Assembly (NCBI GenBank): GCA_947625885.1
Contig: CANQQA010000018.1
Location: 1 to 55,810, forward strand
Direction: 5' to 3'
Source of the DNA: an uncultured Bacteroidales bacterium
Lineage (GTDB): Bacteria > Bacteroidota > Bacteroidia > Bacteroidales > UBA11471
DNA: 55,810 nucleotides
This document shows, piece after piece, positions 16,101 through 24,082 of this stretch (the first letter of the stretch is position 1; the number at the start of each line of letters is the position of its first letter). The position numbers and the translations under genes are program-made. The notes beneath the pieces are model-generated. The model had not been told where the DNA came from. It did not search any database and saw only the letters and a program-made list of their open reading frames with translations.

Positions 16101-16637
16101 TCAGAATATGTGTCTTTCACTGATTACCTGTGTCATAGGTATGTCGTGAGGCGCTACCGGTATTTCCGGAACGAGCTGGCAGTCGTAAGCCACACCTATC
16201 GTCGGCGCCTGTATATGAGCCAGCAGTTTGTCGTAGAATCCTTTGCCGCGACCCAACCGGTTGCGGTGACTGTCGAATGCCATACCGGGCACGATGACGA
16301 GGCCGATGCGGGAGAGGTCGTCGAGATTTTCGCCTGCGGGTTCGCAGATGCCGAAAGCTCCGACCGAAAGCTCCTCTTGCCGGTAGCGGCGCACGACGAG
16401 GTCGTCGCCTTCGACGACAGGAAGGTATAATTCTTTGACAAACTGCCATTTTTCGAGCCATGCGTGGGTATCGACTTCGTCGGGCAGTGAATGATAAAGC
16501 AGTATGCGACGGGCGGCGGCAAAGCAGGGGAGTGCCTCTATACGGGCGCTGATGATTTGCGCGCTTTCCCGCTTCTCATCGTCGGAGAGATGTTTTTTCG
16601 CCTCCCGCACCATTCGCCGCAACTCCGCCTTTTCCAT
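16101..16637 (-). CDS. 5-formyltetrahydrofolate cyclo-ligase
   Basis: Converts 5-formyl-THF to 5,10-methenyl-THF with ATP, returning a stored folate to one-carbon metabolism. The 178-residue protein shows the early basic segment KAELRRMVREAKK, the substrate loop YHSLPDEVDT and the ATP-binding signature RLGRGKGFYDKLL (about 127-139). Its start codon overlaps the stop of the S41 protease gene by one base (TAATG), so translation is coupled. Length is typical of the family (often called MTHFS or YgfA). Confidence 0.93.
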   Translation of the reverse strand: MEKAELRRMVREAKKHLSDDEKRESAQIISARIEALPCFAAARRILLYHSLPDEVDTHAWLEKWQFVKELYLPVVEGDDLVVRRYRQEELSVGAFGICEPAGENLDDLSRIGLVIVPGMAFDSHRNRLGRGKGFYDKLLAHIQAPTIGVAYDCQLVPEIPVAPHDIPMTQVISERHIF

Positions 16638-18262
16638 TATTCCGCAACAATAGGAAATCCTTTATTGGCATCGAGCACCTCTATGGCTTTGAGGAACGTT
16701 TTGTCTTCGGAGAGGAATATCGGATAGAAAGCATCGTCGCCGATGATGTTGCGTGCGATATAGCTTTCGAGATAGTTGGTCAGCAGCTTTTTCGAGGTCT
16801 CTATCTGCCGGTTGCTACGCTTTACGCCATGTTGTGCCGCATATGCAGTAAATTCTTGCAGGAGAGGCTGCTGCTGCAAATATTTTTGCAGATTTTTATA
16901 CTCTTTGAATGCGGCAAGTTTATCGCGGTTTTCATCAGCGTATTTGAAAGCATACTGGTAAACGAGACCTTTGTTCACCACATCGTTGAGATATTGCGAA
17001 TTGCCGGTCGTGTCGCGGGCGACGAATATGTCGGGCATGATGCCTCCGCCGCCATATACCGTGCGACCATAGCGTGTCCGGTAGGCAAGCGAGTCGATTT
17101 GCTTGATGCTGTCGCGGCTGTCGAATTCGCCGTGCATAAAGCGGTTCAGAATATCTTTTTCATAATCTTCACCGTGTCCCAATTCGTACTCTTTCTGTAT
17201 GCAGCGTCCCGACGGTGTGTAGTAACGGGCTATCGTCAGGCGTATGGCGGAGCCGTCGGCAAAAGGCAGCTGCTGTTGCACCAAACCTTTCCCGAACGAG
17301 CGGCGTCCGATTATCGTGCCGCGATCGTTGTCCTGTATCGCTCCGGCGAATATCTCGCTGGCGGAGGCAGACCATTCGTCTATCAGCACGACGAGTTGGT
17401 CGTTGCGGAAAGAGCCGCGCCCGTCCGATACGGCTTCGCTGCGGGGAAACGCCTTTCCTTCGGTGTAAACGATAAGTTCGCCTTTCGGCAGAAATTCGTT
17501 TATCATATTGATGGCGATTTCGAGTATGCCGCCCGAGTTGCCGCGCAGGTCGATGATATATTTGCGGGCGTTTTGGCTTTTCAGTTTGGCAAGGGCGGTA
17601 AGAAATTCGGTGTAGGTCGTGCGACCGAATTTGTTGATTTTGATATAACCTGTTTCCGGTGCTGCCATGAAAGCCACATCGACACTGTTCACGGGAATGT
17701 CGCCCCGCGTGATTTCGTAGGTGAGCATTTCGGGTGAAGTAGCCCGTATGATGCCCAACTTCACGATACTCCCTTTTTCGCCGCGCAGTTTTTTCAATAC
17801 TTTGTCATTCGTTACCTCTTTTCCTACAAATGTCGAATCATCGACCTCTACGATGCGGTCGCCGGGCATAAGACCCATTTTCTCGGACGGACCGCCGGAC
17901 ACGATGCCTACGACGGTAATGGTGTCGTTGAGAATGCTGAACTGCACGCCGATGCCGCTGAACGAGCCTTCCAGTTCTTCGTTTACCGCCTGCAAATCTT
18001 CGGCGGGAATGTAAGCGGAGTGGGGGTCGAGTTCATCGACAATTTGCGGCATGATGTCTTCGATCAGCGCGTCGGCATCGACCGTATCGACGTATTGATA
18101 TTCGATGATGTCCATCAAATTGTCTATTTTGTTCCGCGTCGGGGAAAATAAATCTTGCTCACCGGAGTGCGAGGGCGACGCATAGCGGTGCCCTACGACG
18201 ATGCCCAAAACAATGGAGACGGCAATGATTACCGGTAGCCATACAAGCGTTTTCTTTTTCAT
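16637..18262 (-). CDS. S41 C-terminal processing protease (CtpA/Prc-like)
   Basis: A 541-residue exported or membrane-anchored serine protease. Residues 5-25 form one hydrophobic anchor; the rest faces the periplasm. A PDZ domain spans roughly 95-175 (GIGVQFSILNDTITVVGIV). The protease core has DLRGNSGG (238-245) and the Ser/Lys dyad Ser300 (WSASASE) and Lys325 (SFGKGLVQ). A helical C-terminal region of about 150 residues follows. Such enzymes trim or degrade periplasmic proteins. It lies between dCMP deaminase and the folate cyclo-ligase genes in one operon. Confidence 0.94.
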   Translation of the reverse strand: MKKKTLVWLPVIIAVSIVLGIVVGHRYASPSHSGEQDLFSPTRNKIDNLMDIIEYQYVDTVDADALIEDIMPQIVDELDPHSAYIPAEDLQAVNEELEGSFSGIGVQFSILNDTITVVGIVSGGPSEKMGLMPGDRIVEVDDSTFVGKEVTNDKVLKKLRGEKGSIVKLGIIRATSPEMLTYEITRGDIPVNSVDVAFMAAPETGYIKINKFGRTTYTEFLTALAKLKSQNARKYIIDLRGNSGGILEIAINMINEFLPKGELIVYTEGKAFPRSEAVSDGRGSFRNDQLVVLIDEWSASASEIFAGAIQDNDRGTIIGRRSFGKGLVQQQLPFADGSAIRLTIARYYTPSGRCIQKEYELGHGEDYEKDILNRFMHGEFDSRDSIKQIDSLAYRTRYGRTVYGGGGIMPDIFVARDTTGNSQYLNDVVNKGLVYQYAFKYADENRDKLAAFKEYKNLQKYLQQQPLLQEFTAYAAQHGVKRSNRQIETSKKLLTNYLESYIARNIIGDDAFYPIFLSEDKTFLKAIEVLDANKGFPIVAE

Positions 18263-18290
18263 AGTCGGAGTAAAAACATGGTTAAAAACA

Positions 18291-18725
18291 CTAAGAAAGT
18301 TCTACAAAATCGACCGTTATGCCGGCAGCTTTCAGTAAGTCCAATCCGTCGGTAAGGCGGTAATGTTCCGAATAGACCACTCGCGTGATGCCGGCTTGAA
18401 TGATTAGTTTGGCGCATTCGATGCAGGGCGAAGTCGTTACATACAGCGTCGCACCCTCGCTGTTGTTTCCCGAGCGTGCTATTTTGGTAATAGCGTTGGC
18501 TTCGGCGTGCAGCACGTAAGGGTAGGTGTGTCCCGTTTCGTCCTCGCAGATGTTTTCAAATCCGGTGGGCGTACCGTTGTAGCCGTCGGAAATAATGGTT
18601 TTGTTTTTGACTAAAAGCGCACCGACCTGACGCCGTTTGCAATAGGAATTTTCCGCCCAAATCTTTGCCATGCGTATGTAGCGGCGGTCGAGAAGCGTTT
18701 GTTTTTCGGTTGTATCTGTTGTCAT
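18291..18725 (-). CDS. dCMP deaminase-family protein (ComEB-like)
   Basis: Zinc-dependent deaminase likely converting dCMP to dUMP for thymidylate synthesis. The 144-residue protein has the zinc and proton-shuttle motif H73-A-E75 and PCIEC with Cys101 and Cys104. SDGYNGTPTG(F) and CxDExGHTYPYVLHAE are typical for dCMP deaminases. The frame is open 10 codons further upstream, but the -7 box at 18745-18752 lies in that stretch, so ATG 18725 is the start. It is first in an operon with the S41 protease and the folate cyclo-ligase, two of the three being nucleotide/folate genes. Confidence 0.93.
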   Translation of the reverse strand: MTTDTTEKQTLLDRRYIRMAKIWAENSYCKRRQVGALLVKNKTIISDGYNGTPTGFENICEDETGHTYPYVLHAEANAITKIARSGNNSEGATLYVTTSPCIECAKLIIQAGITRVVYSEHYRLTDGLDLLKAAGITVDFVELS

Positions 18726-18744
18726 GATAAAATCTAAAATCTGA

Positions 18745-18752
18745 CAAAAATA
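18745..18752 (-). promoter_or_regulatory. -7 promoter box for the dCMP deaminase operon
   Basis: Reads TATTTTTG on the minus strand, 19 bp before ATG 18725. It overlaps the upstream open reading frame and so fixes the start codon choice. Confidence 0.6.
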
Positions 18753-18888
18753 CACAATTCCATAAAAATAATACCTTATTCAATTGTGAAAAACAATTAT
18801 TAAATGATAACGAACAAGGCTGTCCGACTTTAATAGAAAACCGGAAAAGCGATTCGTCATTTTTTTTTGAAAAAAATTTCCCGAAATA

Positions 18889-18920
18889 TTTGCACGGATA
18901 AAATATTTCCCGTATATTTG
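18889..18920 (+). promoter_or_regulatory. Promoter of perR and reverse rubrerythrin
   Basis: -33 TTTG at 18889-18892 and -7 TATATTTG at 18913-18920, spaced 20 bp. The predicted transcript start, near 18926, lies just upstream of the Per box. Confidence 0.75.
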
Positions 18921-18934
18921 TAACGAATAAAAAA

Positions 18935-18949
18935 ATATAATTATTATAA
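18935..18949 (+). promoter_or_regulatory. Probable PerR operator (Per box)
   Basis: ATATAATTATTATAA matches the Per box consensus TTATAATNATTATAA at 14 of 15 positions. It ends one base before the perR start codon and sits just after the predicted transcription start, a good position for autorepression. Confidence 0.65.
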
Positions 18950-19363
18950 ATGATAGAGAGAAACGGCTATAATCGTCTGCTGGAACACGGCATAAAACCC
19001 TCGATGCAGCGGGTCGCTATCATGGATTACCTGATAGCCAACCCCGTACACCCGACGGTCGATACCATATTTTCGGCTCTCAGTTCGCAGATGCCCACGC
19101 TTTCGCGCATGACGGTGTACAATACGCTTAACCTTCTGCTCGAACATCAAGCCGTGCGGCAGCTCACTATCGACGAGAAACAGTCGCGCTACGATGCCGA
19201 GCTGGCGCCTCACGCCCATTTCCGCTGCGAGGCTTGCGGTGAGATATACGACGTGCCGATGCCGCTCGCGGCACCCTGTGTCTTTCCCGACTTCGAGGTG
19301 TCGGAAATGCAAATCTACTACAAAGGATTATGTAAAGAATGCAAACAAAAACGAAACAAATAA
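18950..19363 (+). CDS. perR: PerR-type peroxide-sensing Fur-family repressor
   Basis: DNA-binding metalloregulator of 137 residues. It has the winged helix (LSRMTVYNTLNLLLEH as recognition region), the structural zinc site Cys93, 96, 128 and 131, and a regulatory metal set His34, Asp82, His88, His90 and Asp101. These align residue for residue with Bacillus PerR His37, Asp85, His91, His93 and Asp104. The Asp82 position is the one that separates PerR from most Fur proteins, so peroxide sensing is favoured over iron sensing. A near-perfect Per box overlaps its leader and the next gene encodes a peroxide-reducing enzyme, both in agreement. Confidence 0.9.
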   Translation: MIERNGYNRLLEHGIKPSMQRVAIMDYLIANPVHPTVDTIFSALSSQMPTLSRMTVYNTLNLLLEHQAVRQLTIDEKQSRYDAELAPHAHFRCEACGEIYDVPMPLAAPCVFPDFEVSEMQIYYKGLCKECKQKRNK

Positions 19364-19395
19364 ACTCCTATTATTAACCCAAAATTCCAAAGATT

Positions 19396-19950
19396 ATGAA
19401 AAAGAAATTTATCTGCACCGTATGCGGTTATGTACACGAAGGCGATACCGCTCCCGAAAAATGTCCCCAATGCGGCGTACCCGCATCCAAATTCAAAGAA
19501 TTGGACAGTAACGACGGCGCTCTGCAATTCGTAACCGAACACCACATCGGCGACGGTATCGTCGATGACAAAGAGGTTACCGACGGACTGAAAGCTCACT
19601 TTGCCGGCGAATGCACCGAAGTGGGAATGTATCTGGCAATGAGCCGCCAAGCCGACCGCGAAGGCTATCCCGAAATTGCCGAAGCCTTCAAACGCTACGC
19701 TTTCGAGGAGGCTGAACACGCTGCCAAATTCGCCGAACTTCTGGGTGAAGTGGTATGGGACACCAAGAAAAATCTGGAAGCCCGCAAAGATGCCGAATGC
19801 GGTGCCTGCGCCGACAAACTGCGCATCGCCAAACGCGCCAAAGAACTCGGCTATGATGCCATACACGACACCGTACACGAAATGGCAAAAGACGAAGCCC
19901 GCCACGGCAAAGGCTTTGAAGGTCTCTACAACCGTTACTTCAAGAAATAA
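19396..19950 (+). CDS. Reverse rubrerythrin (rubredoxin domain at the N-terminus)
   Basis: Peroxide reductase of anaerobes. Unlike classical rubrerythrin, the rubredoxin-like iron site comes first: Cys7, Cys10 (CTVC) and Cys23, Cys26 (CPQC). The ferritin-like diiron domain follows, with [18 protein letters not shown] and DEARHGKGF supplying Glu/His ligands. The 184-residue length is normal for this arrangement. It starts 32 bp after perR and shares its promoter and Per box, so it should be induced by peroxide. Likely electron donors (a NADH:rubredoxin reductase) are not in the window. Confidence 0.93.
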   Translation: MKKKFICTVCGYVHEGDTAPEKCPQCGVPASKFKELDSNDGALQFVTEHHIGDGIVDDKEVTDGLKAHFAGECTEVGMYLAMSRQADREGYPEIAEAFKRYAFEEAEHAAKFAELLGEVVWDTKKNLEARKDAECGACADKLRIAKRAKELGYDAIHDTVHEMAKDEARHGKGFEGLYNRYFKK

Positions 19951-19970
19951 TCCGTATTATCCTCAAACAC

Positions 19971-19999
19971 AAAGAGCAAGGCGATGTGCCTTGCTCTTT
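19971..19999. terminator. Bidirectional terminator between rubrerythrin and the M3 peptidase
   Basis: Perfect 12-bp stem AAAGAGCAAGGC / GCCTTGCTCTTT with loop GATGT. Flanking A- and T-rich ends serve both strands. Confidence 0.85.
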
Positions 20000-20018
20000 T
20001 TCGTTTCCGTTGCGTCGT

Positions 20019-22115
20019 TTATTGTATGATGCCGTCGCGGCGTATAAGGGCTTCGATTTGCGGCTCGCGCCCGCGAAAGTTTTTGTAGAGGGTCATGGGG
20101 TCGTCGGTATTGCCTTTTTCCAGCACGTTTTTACGGAACGATGCGGCAGTGGCTTTATCGAAAATACCATTCTCCTTGAACAGGGAGAAGGCGTCGGCAT
20201 CGAGCACTTCCGACCATTTGTAACCGTAATATCCCGCTGCGTAGCCGCCGCCGAATATGTGGGAAAACTGCGTGCTGATAAGCGTGCCGTCGATGAACGG
20301 GAGCAACTGGGTTTCGGCGACGGCATCGCGCTCGAATGCGGTAATGTCGGCAACGTCGGCGCCGCGTGTGTGCCAAGCCATGTCGAGCATACCGAAAGTG
20401 AGCTGCCGCACGCACCGGTAACCGGCTTGATAGGTGGAAGACTTCCGTATCTTTTCTATCAGCGAGTCGGGCATCTGTTCACCGCTTTGGTAGTGGCGGG
20501 CGAAGGTGTAGAGAAACTCTTTTTCGGGCAGCCAGTTTTCCATCAGTTGGGAGGGCAGCTCCACGAAGTCGCGATAGACGCTCGTGCCGGAGAGCGACTC
20601 GTACCGGCAGTTGGTCATCAATCCGTGCAGGGCGTGTCCGAACTCGTGCAGGAACGTGCTTACTTCGTAGTAGGTGAGCAGTGCCGGTGCCGTGTCGGTG
20701 GGGCGCGTGAAATTCATTACCAACGAGATGTGCGGACGGCTGTTCGTGCCGTCGGCTTCGAGCCATTGACCTTTGAATTCTGTCATCCACGCACCGCCCT
20801 GTTTCGTGGCACGCGGGTGGAAATCGGTGTAGAGAATGCCGAGAAAATCGCCGGTTTCGTCGTACACTTCAAACGTTTCCACTTCGGGGTGGTATTTCTG
20901 TATCTTGTCCGTTTTCCGGAATTTCAGTCCGTACAGACGGGTCGCCAGTCCGAATACGCCTTTTTTCACCTGTTCCAATTCGAAGTAGGGTTTCAGCATT
21001 TCATCGTTGAGATGATACAAGGTGTCTTTCTGTTTTTCGGCGTAGTAGGAAAAATCCCACCCCATGACGATAACCGGTTTTCCTTCGAGTTTCGAGGCAA
21101 ATTCGTTCAACTGTTCCACTTCCCGCAAGGCGGTCGGTTTGTAGGCATCGAGCAGGTGGTGAAGCAGGTCATATACGTGTTCGCTGTCGTGTGCCATGCG
21201 GTGTTGCAGCACGTGCGTCGCATAATCTTTTTCACCCAGCAGGCGGGCGATTTCGTGGCGCAGACGGGCAATGCGCTCGGCAACTTCGCGGTTGTCGTAC
21301 TCTCCGCCGACGCAGCGGGTGTTGTAGGCTCGGTATATTTTTTCGCGCAAATCCCGACGCGACGAGTATTGCAGAAATGCCGAAAGGCTGGGATAGGAGA
21401 GGTCGAACAGATAAGCGTTGTCGTGTCCTTTTTCTTTGGCGCGCATGGCTGCGGCATCGAGTACGCTTTGGGGCAGCCCCGCCGTTTCGCTTTCGTCGGT
21501 GAGAATCATTTCAAAAGCGTTGGTGGCTTTCAGCTCGTTTGACTCGAATTTCAGACAGAGGAGGCTTAACTCCTTGCTCAATCGGCGATACTCTTCTTTG
21601 GCTTCGCCTTCGAGATTGGCTCCGTTGCGCGCCATGCCCGAATAGGTTTCTTCGAGCAGGCGGCGCTGTTCGGGCGTGAGCGGCAGCGTGTCGCGCTGTT
21701 CATAGACCGTTTTGATGCGGTGGAACAGCGCTTCGTTGAGATTGATGTTGTTGTCGTGTTCGGTGAGCAGGGGAGAGATGCGCTCCGAAATGGCAATCAT
21801 TTCGTCGTCGCCGTTGGCGCTGAGCAGGTTGAAGAATATCGACGTGATGCGGTCGAGCGTGCTGCCGGAGGCTTCCAACGCTTCTATCGTGTTTTCAAAA
21901 GTCGGAGCTTCCTGCTGTTGCACGATGGCGTCGATTTCGCTTTGGTGCAGGCGTATCGCTTCGGCAACTGCCGGTTCGAAATCGGCGGTTTTTATGCGTT
22001 CGAACGGCGCCGTACCATACGGCGTATCGAATTTTTCCAAGAGCGGATTGTTCTGTGTCATGTCGTTACAAGCAAATAAAGTGAAAATGGGAATAAGATA
22101 TAACAATTGTTTCAT
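20019..22115 (-). CDS. M3 zinc peptidase, lipoprotein (peptidyl-dipeptidase Dcp-like)
   Basis: A 698-residue oligopeptide-degrading metallopeptidase. A lipoprotein signal is visible (MKQLLYLIPIFTLFAC, Cys16 as lipid site), so it is anchored on the periplasmic side. The zinc motif H490-E491-FG-H494 (HEFGHALHG) lies in the usual C-terminal third, with GLMTNCRYESLSGTSVYRDFVELPSQ downstream containing the third ligand Glu. Helical N-terminal domain and overall length match Dcp and OpdA. It is transcribed alone, tail to tail with rubrerythrin. Dcp is the nearer match, but cleavage preference is not visible. Confidence 0.93.
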   Translation of the reverse strand: MKQLLYLIPIFTLFACNDMTQNNPLLEKFDTPYGTAPFERIKTADFEPAVAEAIRLHQSEIDAIVQQQEAPTFENTIEALEASGSTLDRITSIFFNLLSANGDDEMIAISERISPLLTEHDNNINLNEALFHRIKTVYEQRDTLPLTPEQRRLLEETYSGMARNGANLEGEAKEEYRRLSKELSLLCLKFESNELKATNAFEMILTDESETAGLPQSVLDAAAMRAKEKGHDNAYLFDLSYPSLSAFLQYSSRRDLREKIYRAYNTRCVGGEYDNREVAERIARLRHEIARLLGEKDYATHVLQHRMAHDSEHVYDLLHHLLDAYKPTALREVEQLNEFASKLEGKPVIVMGWDFSYYAEKQKDTLYHLNDEMLKPYFELEQVKKGVFGLATRLYGLKFRKTDKIQKYHPEVETFEVYDETGDFLGILYTDFHPRATKQGGAWMTEFKGQWLEADGTNSRPHISLVMNFTRPTDTAPALLTYYEVSTFLHEFGHALHGLMTNCRYESLSGTSVYRDFVELPSQLMENWLPEKEFLYTFARHYQSGEQMPDSLIEKIRKSSTYQAGYRCVRQLTFGMLDMAWHTRGADVADITAFERDAVAETQLLPFIDGTLISTQFSHIFGGGYAAGYYGYKWSEVLDADAFSLFKENGIFDKATAASFRKNVLEKGNTDDPMTLYKNFRGREPQIEALIRRDGIIQ

Positions 22116-22152
22116 AATAATGTTGTGAATTGAAAAACAAATATCCGAATAA

Positions 22153-22172
22153 AAAACGGCTTGTGCCGTTTT
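22153..22172. repeat. Hairpin between divergent genes
   Basis: AAAACGGC / GCCGTTTT with a TTGT loop, 8 bp. It sits in the shared upstream region of the M3 peptidase and LtaS-like genes, so it could be an operator or a barrier to cross-transcription. No T-run of terminator quality beyond the stem. Confidence 0.4.
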
Positions 22173-22207
22173 GATATTTTTAATTTGTGTTAATATTGTT
22201 TTTCCCG

Positions 22208-22238
22208 TTGTAACGGGCGGTAATCCTGTCTATCTTTG
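22208..22238 (+). promoter_or_regulatory. Promoter of the LtaS-like gene
   Basis: -33 TTG at 22208-22210 and -7 TATCTTTG at 22231-22238, 20 bp apart. The first in-frame ATG (22241) lies only 3 bases after the box, about where transcription should begin. Confidence 0.65.
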
Positions 22239-22258
22239 AAATGAAAAAACGGATTCCT

Positions 22259-24082
22259 ATGTTTCGATTACTGTATTTGGCGGGAATTTATTTCTGGTTT
22301 GTGTTGGTATTTCTCCTGCAAAAGCCTCTTTTTATGCTCTGGCAGGGCGATTTGTATGCTTCGACGGCGTTTGCCGACTGGTTTCGGGTCATGTGGCACG
22401 GGTTGCCGATGGATTTTTCGGTGGCGGCTTACCTGTCGGTCTTGCCGATTTTGTTCGCGGGTGTGTCGGTGTGGACAGGCGGACGGTGGCTGCTCTATAC
22501 ACTGCGGATATATTTCGGCATCATCGTTTTGCTGCTGGCAGTCATCTGCATCGGCGATGCCGAGTTGTACGGCTATTGGGGATTCCGCATTGACGCCACG
22601 CCGCTGTTTTACCTGCAATCGCCTGCCGATGCCGTGGCGAGCGTATCGTTCGCTCAGCTGGCGGGTGGAATTTTCGGCATACTCGTCTATGTAATCGTTG
22701 TCGGCTATCCGCTCGACCGGTGGCTGCTGCGTCCGTTGGTACATGAAAAGCCCGAGCCGACCGCCGGTCGCAAGACGGCGGTGTCGCTCGTCTGCCTGCT
22801 TATGGCAGCCTTTTTGTTCCTGCCGATACGGGGAGGCGTTTCGGCATCGACGATGAATGTGGGCAAGGCTTATTTCAGTGAGCGTATGGAGTTGAATCAT
22901 GCGGCTATCAATCCGGTTTTCAGCCTGATGTCGTCGCTTTCAAAAGGCAAGGATTTCGCGTCGCAATACCGTTTTATGTCCGACGACGAAGCCGATGCCG
23001 CTTTTGCGCCGCTGGCGCCGCGTCCGGTCGTCTTTCCCGACGATACGGCGGCGTGGCTCACGACCATGCGCCCCGATATTATTCTGGTCGTACTCGAAAG
23101 TTTTACGGGGCATATTCTCGATATGCCCGGCGTGATGCCGCGCCTGAAAGCGCTTTCGGAGGAGGGCATTTATTTCTCCAATTTTTATGCGAACAGCTTC
23201 CGCACCGACAGAGGGCTGGTATCGCTGCTTAGCGGTTATCCGGCGCAGCCCACGACGTCGATAATGAAAGTGCCTGCCAAATCGCAGTCGCTGCCCGCCA
23301 TTGCCCGCTCGCTGCGCGGGGCGGGTTACGACACGCAGATGATATACGGCGGCGATGCCGATTTCACCAATATGCGTTCTTATTTTTACGCGACGGGGTA
23401 CGGGTCGGTCTTTTCCGTTACCGATTTTCCTGCTGCTGAAAATACGGCGCGATGGGGCGTCCCCGACCACTTTTCTTTTCCCCGCGTGCTGCAAATGGCG
23501 CAGGAGGCGCCGCACCCGTTTATGAAAACTTTTCTGACACTGAGCAGCCACGAGCCTTTCGACGTGCCGATGCGCCGGCACGAAGACCCCTATCTCAATT
23601 CGGTGGCTTACACCGACAGCTGTCTGGGAGCGTTTGTCGATAGCCTGCGCCTTACGCCGCTGTGGGACGATTTGCTGGTCGTCTTCGTGGCAGACCACAC
23701 GATGCGCTATCCCGCCGGCATACGCGAAGACGAGGTGCGCCGCCACCATATACCGATGGTGTGGTGCGGCGGTGCCGTGAAAGGGCATCGGGTAGTGGAG
23801 CGTTATGCTTCGCAGATAGATTTGGCGCCCACGCTGCTGGCGCAGATGCACATCGACTATTCCGATTTTTCTTTCGGCAAAAACGTGGCGGACACCACGC
23901 AGCGGGCGTTTGCCTACTATACATATAAAGACGGACTGGGGTATGTCGATGCGGAAAACCGCGTGATATACGATTGCGAGTTGCAGCAATGGACGCTTTC
24001 CGAAGGCAGCGAGGTAGCCGACCGTCAAAAATCGGCACAGGCGTTTCTGCAAAAACTGTATGACGACTTGGGCAGCCGTTGA
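22259..24082 (+). CDS. LtaS-like membrane phosphotransferase (alkaline-phosphatase fold)
   Basis: About 607 residues. Four or five membrane helices fill the first 210 residues. A periplasmic sulfatase/phosphatase-type domain follows: DIILVVLESFTG at its start, SFRTDRGLVSLLSGYPAQP with the likely nucleophile Thr, and DYSDFSFGKN and FVADHTMRYP near the C-terminus. LtaS relatives transfer glycerol phosphate or phosphoethanolamine from phospholipids; a Gram-negative host suggests modification of lipid A, glycans or osmoregulated polymers. ATG 22241 is also in frame, but the -7 box ends at 22238, so ATG 22259 is preferred. The stop codon directly abuts that of the convergent TPR gene. Confidence 0.88.
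   Translation: MFRLLYLAGIYFWFVLVFLLQKPLFMLWQGDLYASTAFADWFRVMWHGLPMDFSVAAYLSVLPILFAGVSVWTGGRWLLYTLRIYFGIIVLLLAVICIGDAELYGYWGFRIDATPLFYLQSPADAVASVSFAQLAGGIFGILVYVIVVGYPLDRWLLRPLVHEKPEPTAGRKTAVSLVCLLMAAFLFLPIRGGVSASTMNVGKAYFSERMELNHAAINPVFSLMSSLSKGKDFASQYRFMSDDEADAAFAPLAPRPVVFPDDTAAWLTTMRPDIILVVLESFTGHILDMPGVMPRLKALSEEGIYFSNFYANSFRTDRGLVSLLSGYPAQPTTSIMKVPAKSQSLPAIARSLRGAGYDTQMIYGGDADFTNMRSYFYATGYGSVFSVTDFPAAENTARWGVPDHFSFPRVLQMAQEAPHPFMKTFLTLSSHEPFDVPMRRHEDPYLNSVAYTDSCLGAFVDSLRLTPLWDDLLVVFVADHTMRYPAGIREDEVRRHHIPMVWCGGAVKGHRVVERYASQIDLAPTLLAQMHIDYSDFSFGKNVADTTQRAFAYYTYKDGLGYVDAENRVIYDCELQQWTLSEGSEVADRQKSAQAFLQKLYDDLGSR

Noticed and set aside
19986-21542. A 518-codon plus-strand frame over the M3 peptidase
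   Set aside because: Shadow of the M3 peptidase gene, whose zinc motif and lipobox are clear.
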